Positions 22,601-32,944 of a DNA stretch of 64,000 bases are shown in pieces; the first letter of the stretch is position 1, and the number at the start of each line of letters is the position of its first letter. The position numbers and the translations under genes are program-made. Under the pieces are notes generated by a model. It searched no databases. It was not told the origin of the DNA and was given only the letters and a program-made list of their open reading frames with translations. This DNA is from Atriophallophorus winterbourni (lineage: Eukaryota; Platyhelminthes; Trematoda; Plagiorchiida; Microphallidae): assembly GCA_013407085.1 (NCBI GenBank), contig JACCGJ010001617.1, positions 1 to 64,000 on the forward strand, read 5' to 3'.

Positions 22601-24998
22601 TCTTCATCGATCTTCACATTCTTCAATTTCTCTACAACATTACGTGCAGAGATTGCGAGAAGAACTACATCGGACAAACCGGCCGCAAGCTAAGCACAAG
22701 ACTATATGAACACCAGTTAGCTGTACTAAGGCACGACCCAAGGTCATTGATTTCAATACATGTTGATCAATTCGGACACCAATACGATTGGGATAACGCG
22801 AAGATTTTAGCCAAAGAAAATAACCGACGAGTGCGAGAATTCATCGAATCGTGGTACTCAACAACGACATCAATTAACCAGCACCTCTCATTAACCACAA
22901 CCTTGGCACCAACGAAAACTCGAGGGACAAGAATTCCACACATGAATTCCACCAACCAACGGGAGTGATAACGAACGGACAGGCGGATCTCATAAAAACC
23001 ACTGAATACCAATTATAAGTCACTTCGAAAGAAGTTCTGCTGATGATGCCATCTAGCTTGACGACGAAACCTCCAACAACAAGCTCGGCGAACACCATCC
23101 TTTTCATGAGTTTCGCATATTCTCCTCTTTTGTTCTACTCGTTTATGAAACTGAATTTATTTTTTTGTTTCATTCGAGGTGCAGGCACCTCATCTCGGCT
23201 TATTATGCTTACTCCTTTATAGATTCCGTATCATTTTGGCCCAACCATTCATCATTCTTTCGGGTTTTGTTATGTCATGATTGCATGGCAGTAACGCATC
23301 CGATGCTAGCTACTCGTTTAGTGCTGTTCCTGCTGGTGATGATGATCATGACCTGCCCAGTGTTACGGTAAAGTTCCATAAACTATTTAATTGCACGCAG
23401 ATTGCCTGACCAATGACTGCCGGGATAAGGCGTTAACTTCCAGCTGGGGAATGTTCGCTACTGCTATTGCTTGCTGAACGTAGGTTGTGTCGTCAACGTG
23501 CAAGTGGCGCCGTTCGACTGAGTACTGCCCATCTCTGTTGGTTTTATGAAAGAGATTGTTCCTCCAGAATCGAACTGTTTCGCCATACGAAATGCTATTT
23601 TAGCACGAAACCGACATACGGCTGTAATGTACGTCCATGGTCGAAATCGACCGAAGGAAGCCGACAACAATCGGGGTCGATTAATTCACCATGGTGTTAC
23701 ATTTACAGCAGAGCTGTAATGCACTGCTGCACATCCATTGCGGTTGAATCAATTTTGATGCATATGCCGAATGTCATTGTATGCGTCGAGCGACCGTTGC
23801 AAAGATCCGGTGAATACGTATGGTCTTTAATATTAATATCAGTATAAATCAGAGGCTAAGAGCTCACAGCATGTAAATCATTTATATTTTTTTTATTCTA
23901 TTGAAATCCCAAAGTTTTGATCTTCAAATGCTAAACCATTCTACTCCTTATCTTTAATTACTCGATGTCACTATCGGCTTCAAATAAATATGATGTTTTG
24001 CATATTCTAAATCAGGCGAATAGTCCTTTGGCTTCTGCTGGCACCCTCTACGCTTTGTCTTTGATCTTTCGTGAACGGGGCGTCCGTGGGTGAGTGCATT
24101 TCAAACTCATTTTTATCGTTTATTATACTCACTTGTGCGATGCTTCCTGTTCGCTGAAACAGGAAGCTAGTTGCCTAGCCTATTATCTAACTAGCCGTAA
24201 AAATCCGACCACTTTTGGAATAGTGTTAGTGTCGACACCCGCTTGCGTTTTCTTACCGTTCGGCAGTTTCATCAATGTCATGCACTGGTGATTCTGGCCT
24301 GTACATGTAGCCGATAACAAGCCGCAGCACAACTCACAGCACTTTCCTCGCTACTGTTGTTGCAGCAGATATTCGAGCAATTGTACAAAATTCATTTGCT
24401 ACTGAGCTCGATTACAATCGCGGGTCAATCACTTTTGAAGAATCGATCACATCGAACAGCAATCTGTTTCGCGGGCGTTTCTCACTGGTAAATAATATTT
24501 GTAGATTGTTTGCTGAGTTATAAATGCTATCCTCTAGGTGATGTGACGTCGATGCATTCGATGTACTGCATAGATAGCTGTCAGGTTAAATTTTTTAGTT
24601 TCAAAGCGCTGTCTCCGATTTCTTTTCTGTAATTGGACTGGGCGTCGTCCGCTTGAATCGCTTTTCAACCTCTGTTTCCAGCACTATACTATGATCTCAT
24701 CATCAAGCAATCTAATGCAAGCGTAGGCTTTGGCATTCTTAACTTGCCTAGGTTCATGAGGAACAGACTGTAAAAACATTTGCGATCAATTTGCAGTTTT
24801 GATTGTTGATTTTTACCATTCTAATCTTACTGCGCATGTTCTCAGGTTCACCAGCTTAATTCTTTTTTCTCTTATAGTATTTTCGCCGGCCTCGCAGCTC
24901 GTGTTACCTATTTGGCGATCGGTGGCTTCTTGTTTCTTGGCACTTATGATATCTCACGTACATTTTGGAGTGATGTGCTTGCCACCAGCTCTTCCTAG
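16631..24998 (+). CDS. SLC25A26: Mitochondrial S-adenosylmethionine carrier, eight exons
   Basis: This inner-membrane carrier imports S-adenosylmethionine into mitochondria in exchange for S-adenosylhomocysteine. Coding exons: 16,631-16,660, 16,693-16,852, 16,885-16,988, 17,029-17,133, 18,625-18,717, 20,070-20,243, 24,016-24,089 and 24,878-24,998. Every junction has GT/AG and the phases fit, giving about 286 residues, close to the family's usual 270-280. All three carrier signatures are present: FPIDTIKTR (repeat 1), VPCEVFKQR (repeat 2) and TPLDVAKTR (repeat 3). Family-specific stretches are also visible, such as [20 protein letters not shown] and [15 protein letters not shown]. The start [10 protein letters not shown] leads directly into AGATAGF after a 32-base intron. 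The first three introns are 32, 32 and 40 bases; the later ones are 0.8-3.8 kb and carry SINE, RTE and Penelope insertions. An acceptor-like TTTTAG at 16,593-16,602 upstream of the ATG could serve a leader exon or trans-splicing. Confidence 0.93.
18150..18300 (-). repeat. SINE-like repeat, copy 3 (minus strand)
   Basis: The reverse complement contains the landmarks CTGACAGCATCTTAGCC-like and TAATCCAGG-like words of the other copies, and its tail is the TATG repeat at 18,135-18,170. It is more diverged and 5' shortened, and lies inside SLC25A26 intron 4. Confidence 0.65.
18845..19070 (+). repeat. SINE-like repeat, copy 4
   Basis: It shares GTGAGCTGCATACGGAAACA, CCTGACAGTATCTTAGG and CTGGATCAGGCTTGTG with the other copies, with a short CATACATACG tail. 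Intron 5 of SLC25A26. Confidence 0.75.
19475..19770 (+). repeat. SINE-like repeat, copy 5, with a T-rich expansion
   Basis: Same unit, starting GCACGGGTGTGCGATCGTGC. The pyrimidine spacer in the middle is expanded to about 75 bases of TTTAT-like repeats (19,592-19,668). The tail is ACAACAACGACAAC instead of CATA. Intron 5 of SLC25A26. Confidence 0.8.
21425..21815 (+). pseudogene. RTE-A LINE fragment, RT core
   Basis: Weakly preserved + frame: [29 protein letters not shown] and [14 protein letters not shown]. These correspond to FALRQLLEHRH, FLDIRSAFDSLDR and the YADD box of the copy at 14.3-14.8 kb, the last with YAN in place of YADD. It breaks off at 21,815, where Penelope sequence starts. 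Intron 6 of SLC25A26. Confidence 0.65.
21826..22645 (-). pseudogene. Penelope-like element, reverse transcriptase part
   Basis: On the minus strand, [13 protein letters not shown] near 22,590 starts the RT segment. It continues through [15 protein letters not shown] (22,330-22,290, with the YVDD box), [21 protein letters not shown] and [15 protein letters not shown] to [15 protein letters not shown] at 21,830. A frame break lies near 22,480. The N-terminal RT part is missing, and the expected continuation to the GIY-YIG domain is on the opposite strand (next entry). Confidence 0.88.
22647..22968 (+). pseudogene. Penelope-like element, GIY-YIG endonuclease part, inverted relative to its RT
   Basis: The + frame from 22,650 reads [20 protein letters not shown], then [20 protein letters not shown] and a C-terminal tail to a stop at 22,966-22,968. 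This is the YIG half of the GIY-YIG nuclease that Penelope elements carry after the RT. It abuts RT sequence that points the other way, at about 22,646. The catalytic-region GIY strand is cut off at the junction. Confidence 0.88.
23033..23080 (+). ncRNA. Hammerhead-ribozyme-like motif, family 2 (Penelope 3' end)
   Basis: CTGATGA at 23,040-23,046, one T, then GCCATC-TAGCTT-GACGAC and GAAAC at 23,066-23,070, followed by CTC. The stem has two A-C type mismatches that look like transitions from GTCGTC. The hexaloop TAGCTT parallels TAGTCT in the Penelope copy at 57.1 kb. It lies 70 bases 3' of the endonuclease stop. Confidence 0.45.
23462..23690 (+). pseudogene. RTE-B LINE, 3' end fragment
   Basis: It reads [20 protein letters not shown] then [16 protein letters not shown], the same C-terminal zinc-finger end as the RTE-B copy at 43.8-43.9 kb (CGRDCSSRIGLFSHSKSC), here with the first Cys pair lost. 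The shared 3' UTR ATGTACGTCCATGGTCGAAA follows. It is strongly 5' truncated. Intron 6 of SLC25A26. Confidence 0.8.
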
Positions 24999-24999
24999 C

Positions 25000-27900
25000 G
25001 TGTTGTTTCAAATCGATTGCTCACCGAAATTTCAATGGTTCCATCGGTTTTAGATATGTACAATTTCCTCCTATTTATACTAATCCTTATTTTTTTAAAA
25101 TGGATATTTGTGCCGTCAAAGGTGTTCGTACTGCAACACGGAAGATGCTTTTAAACTAGTTTTGCCATTAATGCAATTTGTCATGCTACTCACAAGATGT
25201 GAGTAGTTTATAAAATGCAGCAACCACGCTCCATTTCGCTTCTAGTACTCTTATTTTCAATTGGATGATTTTGCGTTGAATGACTTACCCGAGTAAATTG
25301 GCGAATCCCTCATATCATGATATAAGAATGGCTTTATTGTTGCCATAAATTTAATCCCGTCAGCATTCATAAGTACCTTATGAACAGTGGCTTCGAACAC
25401 TGCTGTACAGATGTGAAACCTTGCAGCAATTTAACATCTTTGTTATAAAGTAACACTCTGCCTTATAAATTTTCATAAGTACTGAGCTAGGAGCGCCGCA
25501 TGCTAACAAGGTTGTACATCTATCAAAAACTCGCTAACCAATCTCAGCTCAAGCGCAACAGCGTTTTATGTTTTTGCTCGTTATTTCGTCCCAAGGATAA
25601 ATTTAACCACCCTATTCTTCTCTTCGAAGCGTGCTATGTTATAGTTGAATTAGGTCATTAGAGATAAAGGTTTATTTACCTCTCGATAACTTTAGTTTGG
25701 GAAGCGATGTCAATATTGTTCATAGAATAATCCACATTTCTATTTGCAGTCGTGCCTATTTGATTTGTTGGCGATCCACTCAGGTTTCGTAATAGCGAAT
25801 AATTACACGCGTTACGATTTCTCAAATTAGACAGGGTGCTTGGTGGTCACAGATATTTATCCTACCATTGTTGGTGCCCATTTTAAATCCCGATATGGTG
25901 GGATTCGCTTCAATCATACTTGGACAAGTGCGTAGCTGTAACCACCACTCCGCTCGCATTGTCCATTAGGCAATGTTTATCTCCTGCTTCGTTCCGTTTG
26001 AAATGGCTTCACTTAATGGATATGGTAGTAGGATGTTGTGTCGTTTCTTTGACTACTTTCAGCATACAGTACAGCAGGATGTGACGAGTTAAGTGCATTC
26101 AGGTCCTTGCTGGGTTGACAAGTATGTGCTATTACTTCTTTCTATTGTGGAGATGCGAAGTGCATTAGTGATGAGTGCGAATCACGAGCTTTCGATTGAC
26201 ATGCAGAACTTCAACCTCCGGCACAACACAAGAGCAAGGAGCGCCGAAAACTAATACGGCAACAATTGTGAACTCGTAATAATTTGGGTTTCGAGAGGAT
26301 TGTATTCGAACTGTTCGAGCGACAACATCTTCGGAAGTATGAGAAGATGGACAACCTCAGTCGCAATCGAAGATATACAACTCATCAATGTGGGTCAAAT
26401 GTGCGCTGTATGGTTAGGGCTTCAAGTGTCCCGGTTGGCACGAAATCGACTGACAAATCATATCGAATTGACAATCGTGACAGACAGCGTTGTAATTGCA
26501 TGTTTTACCACTATAATATGGGCGTGTGTTTTGTTATTTGTCTTGTGTGTAATAAACGCGTTTGACCAATTGGTTTCTCTTGTGCTGTGTGATTCGTGGT
26601 TGAGCGCGATTAGCGTCGGATAGATTGACCTCATGGGTGAATCGAGACACCATCGATGTGTTGGCGTACAACGTGGGGTAACGTAGTTATTGTTAGACAG
26701 ATGAAACGGAATTATGGTGATTGTGCAGGTGGGATTGCTGAAATAACCTGACGCAATCATTACCGAGCTACCTCTACCCATACCCGCTACACTATGACCT
26801 TGATGTTCGGTGAGTTCAAGTTAATTTGACGTCCATCACCACATGGGTGTGTTGTATTAATGATTCTTCGTAAATGTTTCGATTGAAAACTAACGATTAT
26901 CTCGCAGTGTGTAAGCAAACGTTGCTTTTATCTCAAAGCGAGTAGAGGCACTGGGATAGCAAAACTCAAACATCCAATGTTCACGTACCAAAATGGCAAA
27001 TAATTGCAGTTACGTAAGGTGGTTTTGAAACACTAATCGTTGGATTGTCAAATGAAGACAATCAATGGCTTCAGCTTGGTAGCGCTACCGGATACATGGG
27101 TCATTACTTCATATGTTTTCATAAAACAGCTATGCGCCGCTCTTTCCTCAGACGAGACTGACTCGCAATATCAACGCCCAGAGTGACCTATGTGAAAGAA
27201 CTATTTGAGTGCCGCTGGCAAACATGTCCGTCTATGAGGCGATTCTCAGCCCCTGTTATCATCACCAATTTTATCTCATTGAATTGTCCTGGTTATTGTA
27301 TTTACGCATCCATTGGAGACGAACATGACTGTCTGATGTTTAATATATATATATATATATATATATATTTACACAATCATTTAAAAATGAAAAAGTGTTT
27401 AATGACTACCCGATACACAATCCATATATAGATTTTCGAAATCCGGAACAGATGCTTTGTTTTCTACGATTATGGTCAATTTTGCTTGCGTATAATCGAT
27501 CAACTCCCGAACGCTCACCAATCACAGCTATTACGTACTACTGGTATTACCATTTTGAGCGCTATTAGTGTCACTCGAACTAGACAAAACCGGGTCCAAA
27601 TCTATCCATTCAATTCTGATGCTGATTGATTGAGACCACTCTTTCAACTTCATTGTATATTTAGGGCTTTGTCGACATGACGCGAGGAAGGATGCCCTTT
27701 AAATATCTCAATTATTTTGAGTGCATAGCCTGGAACATTTTAAAGGCATAATCAGCCAAATTTGATGGTCGGGTTCATTTTCTGTTCAATATACAAAACG
27801 AAAGAACATATTTATCATGTTGATCTTTGGCATGAAATTCTTGTAATCAAATGGCACCACTGCGTCTAGTCTCGTACACTATTGAAATACTCACTGGGTG

Positions 27901-28010
27901 GCATTCCTCACTTTCTAGCGTGTGTTAATTTATATTCTTCAGCTTGCTGTTTGATTATTTTTTAGGCTAGTGGAAACATTAATGTCACGCCGATTGGCGT
28001 TGAATTAAAA
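25000..28010. other. No gene seen downstream of SLC25A26
   Basis: Three kilobases of mostly AT-rich DNA, with a (TA)n run at 27,343-27,367. Overlapping ORFs of 80-107 codons at 26,284-26,781 on both strands show no domain. No clear polyadenylation site for SLC25A26 could be chosen. Confidence 0.4.
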
Positions 28011-28019
28011 AATTACGTG

Positions 28020-28090
28020 TGCATTGAATCGGTTGGAGCAGATTTTGGTAACGATTCGCTTCTGACCACCATCAGACCAAGGTTGTGAGT
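28020..28090 (-). repeat. Degenerate family 1 hammerhead-like repeat
   Basis: The minus strand contains TTGGTCTGATGG and GAATCGTTACC with the flank CCAACCGATTCAATG. It is recognisable as the family 1 unit, but the stem II partner is lost. It faces the copy at 28,440-28,512. Confidence 0.6.
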
Positions 28091-28439
28091 ACGAACAGGA
28101 TTTAGGTCCACATTGAATCGTCAATCCTAAACTGAACGTGTCGTGTTGGACGTTGAGCTTGGTAAGATAAAATGCGAGGTTCAAATCAATTGATGTACTT
28201 CCCTGGCATGATGATGTGTGCGGGTGTAACCTCTAGTGTGCGTGTGGCTTGTCATTAGCGGATGTTGTTTCACATCTGTTTACGACCGAAACAAAGAATT
28301 ATATAGCATACAAGCAGATGCATCTATTGATTTCAATCTCGCCTCTCTATTTTGACAAGCTCCGCAGCCATCATGGCCTGCACAGTTCTTAGACAACTAA
28401 GGATTTGCCAGGGGAATGCAATTTACACCTGATACCCAT

Positions 28440-28512
28440 TCGTACTGACACCATTGGTCTGACAAAGCTTCTCTGGTAATAACGGAACGTTACCAGCAGA
28501 TCACTCTAACGG
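28440..28512 (+). repeat. Degenerate family 1 hammerhead-like repeat, just 5' of CR1-A
   Basis: TTGGTCTGACAAAGCTTCT, GGAACGTTACC and CACTCTAACGGAT match the unit at 16.19-16.25 kb. CTGACAA replaces CTGACGA (loss of G8) and stem II is broken. It lies in the same sense as, and about 250 bases upstream of, the CR1-A ORF1 start. Confidence 0.65.
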
Positions 28513-28760
28513 ATCAAATATAAACTTTCTTTTTTAGGATGATTGTTCCCCAATTAGTCACAAACATTTTCCAATCTATTGCTAACACTGAGTCGATTTG
28601 TGCTGAACACGATACATTAACTTGTCCAATTTTACCGCCAGTTTTGACGTGTAACGAAACACTTAGACATAAATCGGAAGTTTTTCGCTTCGCTTTAAAT
28701 CCCAAAGCGAAGTATTCGTTATTGTCTGAACTGAACAGTACTGCACACAAACCTGACCGG

Positions 28761-30007
28761 ATGACCCCGAAAAGGATACAAAGCGCACCGGGATGCATGT
28801 GCACGGTTTGCCGAAAGTCGGTAAGTCTTAAGGCGAGGTCTGTCACGTGTTACGCCTGTTTGTTGAAAGTGCATGCAAAATGCGACAAATCGCTGACCTC
28901 GGATTTAGTATCGATTATCAATGGAGATAATTGTGCTGGTGAAGGAGATGCATGCAAATGTGTTTTATATGTGCTGGTGTCTGTTATGTTTGTCTGGTTT
29001 GCAAGGCCAAATCAACACCGTCAGCCTCGCCGGCGAAAACCCCTGAATATGATATTGAGCCGGTAGATAATCCATCATACTCGAGCAGGTCAACATTTGC
29101 CCAGATAACCGCGCAGATGGCGACTAAAACGGGGAAGCGTTCGCTGGGATCAGTGACTCCTCAACTTAACGGAACCGAGAAAGGACTCTTAAAATCCACT
29201 ACTAAAATGATTGACTCAAATTATAAAATAAAGTCCGCGGGTGTAAACCTTAGCGTTATATGTACAAACATGAGCGAGTCGCAGGAAACGCTGTTTGAAG
29301 CTAAGCAAAAACATGACTTAGCTGAGTTGTATAAACTCTGCAGTCAGATGAGATTGGCCGCGGTTACTCCCTCGTCAATAGTTCGATTAAACCGCCACCT
29401 GAATTCTCCTCGTACGGATGATCCTCGCCTTATAAGAATAACGCTGCAATCTGCGGAGGACGTGGAAAACGTACTCTTAAATGCTTACATTCTTTGAGGT
29501 GTCCCAGAGACTACATGTCGTATCCATGCAGACTTACCATGGTTTGAGCAAAAGTCGTCGCAAAAATCTCGTGAAGAACGTAATCCAAGAAATATTTTAA
29601 TTCTTAATGTTCCGGAAGATGCTGCTGACGTACCTTATCAAGAAAAGTCTGTGTGCGACCACAAACAGTGGAAATATCTAACCGAAACAATTGGTATTAA
29701 AAATACCGTACTTGCGGATGCTTTTAGGATACCGCGGTCTGCCGACTATAAAGGGCAAGGTCCTAGCCCTTTAAAGCTAAACTTCTTCACAACGGAAATG
29801 ACGGATACTATCAAACGTGAATGGAAAGCTAATATAAAAAATCTACCCCAAAACGTCAAGTTGAGCTTGCCCAGGGTAATAGCCGGAAGCAAGCATACGG
29901 ATAGTACCGACCCTCAGACGCCTAGTGATGAGGTTCAACCTGAATGTCATGCGATTGCTCCAAAAAACTTGAGCATTCCGACTCTAACCGAGTCGGCCCT
30001 CTTATAA
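28761..30007 (+). pseudogene. CR1-A LINE ORF1 (PHD finger + RNA-binding-like domain), two lesions
   Basis: ATG at 28,761 (MTPKRIQSAPGCMCTVCRKS) leads into a PHD-type finger: CMCTVC, CYACLLKVHAKC, CYVCLVC. A near-duplication of about 37 bases inside the finger (around 28,931-28,970) shifts the frame, so the open frame also reads back to 28,539 in one phase and on from 28,952 in another. The middle part (TFAQITAQMATKTGKRSLG) and the C-terminal part (ILILNVPEDAADV, FRIPRSADYKGQGPSPLK) resemble LINE ORF1 nucleic-acid-binding regions. A TGA at 29,495-29,497 interrupts it where the copy at 1.7 kb has an Arg codon. It overlaps the ORF2 start by about 60 bases in another frame. Confidence 0.87.
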
Positions 30008-32940
30008 CATTTCATGATTTGAACACCACAAACTTTATAAGATGTTTATATACAAATGCACAAAGCCTTCCAAACAAATTAGCTGAGCTAACCGAGATAT
30101 GTTCGCGCTACTCACCTGACATTATCGCCATTACAGAAACATGGTATTCTTCCCAATTGATTGAAACGGAGATATCAATTCCAAATATGAATTTGATAAG
30201 GAACGATCGAGAGAGAAGTGGTGGTGATGTTGCTCTTTATTACCATAATCGACTCCAGTGCCATCCAATAGACAAGACAGAATTCACCCTCGAGGATACA
30301 ATTTGGTGCTCTTTAACGCGGATGTCTGGTGAAGTTTGCATTATTGGTGTGGTCTACCGGTCCCCTTCATCTACGGAATCGTACAACAAAAGGTTGATCC
30401 AATTGCTTCAGCGCTTGACTCGCACACAGCAAGCAACGACACTTATTATGGTTGATTTTAATCTGTCCGCCCTTTATCTCAGGGACGATCACTCCCCACA
30501 AACGCTAGAATACCGATTTAGAGAGGTACTAGATTCAATCCCGTTATACAACCATGTTCACGAATGCACCCGGAGGAGAGGTTCTGACCGCCCCTCTGTC
30601 TTGGATTTGGTGTTAACATCGGAAGAACAATCTATCGAAGCGATCGAATTCCAGGCTCCGCTGGGTCTTAGCGACCATTCAGTGCTTGTGTTCGACTATG
30701 TCTGCAGTACTCAGCAATCGCTTGCTCCGAATGGGGTGGTTCGACGGGTAGATAAATTGGCCCTGAGTAAATCGCTCGTGCAGATTCCGCATTTTCAGAC
30801 GGACAACATAAGCCCTGACTCGCAATGGAACGAACATGTAGGTTTTCTGAAACTGAAGATAGACGAGAACTCGCAGATCGTTCAGAAAAGGTGCGTCCAT
30901 GAACTTCGTTTTGTTGTCCGCAGCAGAACAAAAAAGTGGATAGCACTGAAGCGAGCAGCGTGGGTGCAGCACAAAGCCAGCAATACTTCTACCTCTTGGC
31001 AACATTTCCGTATGTTACGCAACAAAGTGACTGCACTTATTCGAGGAGATAAGGAAGCGCACCAACTGATGCTCCTGTTAAAAATGGAACGCAACCCTAA
31101 GTTACTATACAAAATCATGAACGCGAAAGCAAAAGTCAAACCGGGTATTTTTCCCATCCAGAATGGTGAAAAACTCACTGAAACAGCGTTGGAAACCGCA
31201 AATGCTCTAGCAATTTACTACTCCAAAGTGTTCGTGCCAAAGGTTTTAGTGGAACGTTTTGAGTATTCAATAGAAACAGGAATCGAAACATTGTGCGATA
31301 TTTCGATAAATCCAATGATTGTTGCAAGTCATTTGCTCAAACTAAATGTAAGAAAATCCCCAGGAGCGGATGGCATTACACCGGATGTGCTCAGGTTCTG
31401 TCACCGTCAGCTCTGTGAACCGCTCTCCAGCCTGCTTAACTATTCGTTGCTTAAGGGGGTTGTACCGAAAGATTGGAAGTCCGGCGTGATTACACCTATC
31501 TTCAAAGGCGGTTGCCGATCTGACGCTGCAAATTATCGTCCCGTCACACTTTTACCTGTTATTGCTAAGCTCATGGAACGCATAGTCTCGAAAACAATGG
31601 TTACACACTTTAAATCGCAGAATTTGATTTCGCCAGCGCAGCGTGGATTTCGATCTCATCGCTCTTGTCTAACGAATCTTCTCATAGCGTTAGACGACTG
31701 GACAAAGGAGTTGGATAGAAGTTCTTGCATCCACGTCTGCTACCTAGACATTTCGAAAGCTTTTGACAGAGTCAATCATCATTTGCTTCTTCAAAAACTG
31801 ATGCATTTAGGAATATGTGATCCACTCCTCTCATGGTTGTGCGACTATCTATCAGATCGCGACGCCCAAGTTAAAGTTAACGGAGCGCTATCCCAAACGT
31901 TCAAAGCCACCAGTGGACTCCCACAAGGATCTGTGCTAGGCCCGCTCCTCTTTCTGATGTACATAAATGATTTACCCCCCCCCCTCATATCGTCCAAAAT
32001 GGTCTTGTTCGCGGATGATATGAAAATTTGGACGCCAATAAGTTCTGCAGAGGATTGTGAGAAACTGCAAATGGATTTGAACAGCGTTTCGAATTGGGCG
32101 GTCATGAATGACATGTCATTCAACATACAAAAATGTAAGATGCTCCATCTTGGCAAGAATGTTCCTTGGACATAACGATTGGGAACTGAAAATCTAGCAC
32201 GGAGCTCGTTAGAAAAAGATCTTAGAGTGTGGATTAGCGGGAACCTGAAGAGCACAGCGCACTGCCAGAACATATCGACGGGCAAACAGATTGTTGGGTA
32301 TCTTCCGAAAAGAATATTCAGAAGATTCTCTCTGGTAACGTTACCAAGGATAATGAATGTCTACCTTCGCCCTACGATGGAGTATGCGGTAGAGGTCTGG
32401 GCTCCTTCCTGCGAAAAGACATTTCTCTCTTCGATAAAATCTATCATAGAGCAACAAAGTTAGTGATGGGTCTTCGCAATGTTCCGTACACCGAAAGATT
32501 GCGACGTCTGGGTCTATGCGACTTTACCCAAAATAAGGATACGACGTGATATTATTCGGACTTATAGAATTGTGTCAACCGAAGGACATCCACTAAAACA
32601 TTGCTCGATGTGTGTGATGGGAAAGTGACACGCGGACATACCTTATCCCTTTACGTTCCAAGTTCCCGTATTAATTATCGGCGCCATTTTTCGCCGTACG
32701 TTCTATATTTCTTTGGAATTCCCTACCCAAACATGTGGTGGACTCTCCTTGCCTGGCGGCGTTTAAAGCGAAATTGGACTTTCATATGCAAAAGAATAAC
32801 ATTCGTTAGCCTTACATTTGATATTCACTATTGCTTTTATACTATTGTATTTTTCATATTTTTATTCATACCGTAATCCTGTGGTGTTGTAAAGTATTCA
32901 CTTTTTTAACCATAAATCCTTGAATCTTGAATCTTGTCCT
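29944..32940 (+). mobile_element. CR1-A LINE ORF2 (AP endonuclease + reverse transcriptase) and 3' end, almost open
   Basis: A 743-codon open frame runs 29,944-32,175. Endonuclease: CLYTNAQSLPNKLAE, IIAITETWYSS, LIMVDFNLSAL (usually GDFN) and LGLSDHSVLVFDY. RT: VRKSPGADGITPDVL, NYRPVTLLPVIAKLMERIV, CYLDISKAFDRVNHHLL, SGLPQGSVLGPLLFLMYIND and VLFADDMKIW (the FADD box). A single TAA at 32,173 interrupts, the same frame goes on to 32,463, then a one-base shift near 32,420 leads to HRATKLVMGLRNVPYTERL. The 3' UTR ends near 32,935 in CTTGAATCTTGAATCTTG, a short repeated tail shared with the copies at 38.3, 44.8 and 63.95 kb. The family is the CR1 superfamily (like SR1 of schistosomes), by domain order. 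Confidence 0.9.
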
Positions 32941-32944
32941 CATG

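Noticed and set aside
26284..26781. Three overlapping ORFs of 93-107 codons
   Set aside because: No domain, and both strands are equally open. Similarity of the AATAAACnCG region to 50.2 kb hinted at a solo LTR, but I could not define ends or a target duplication.
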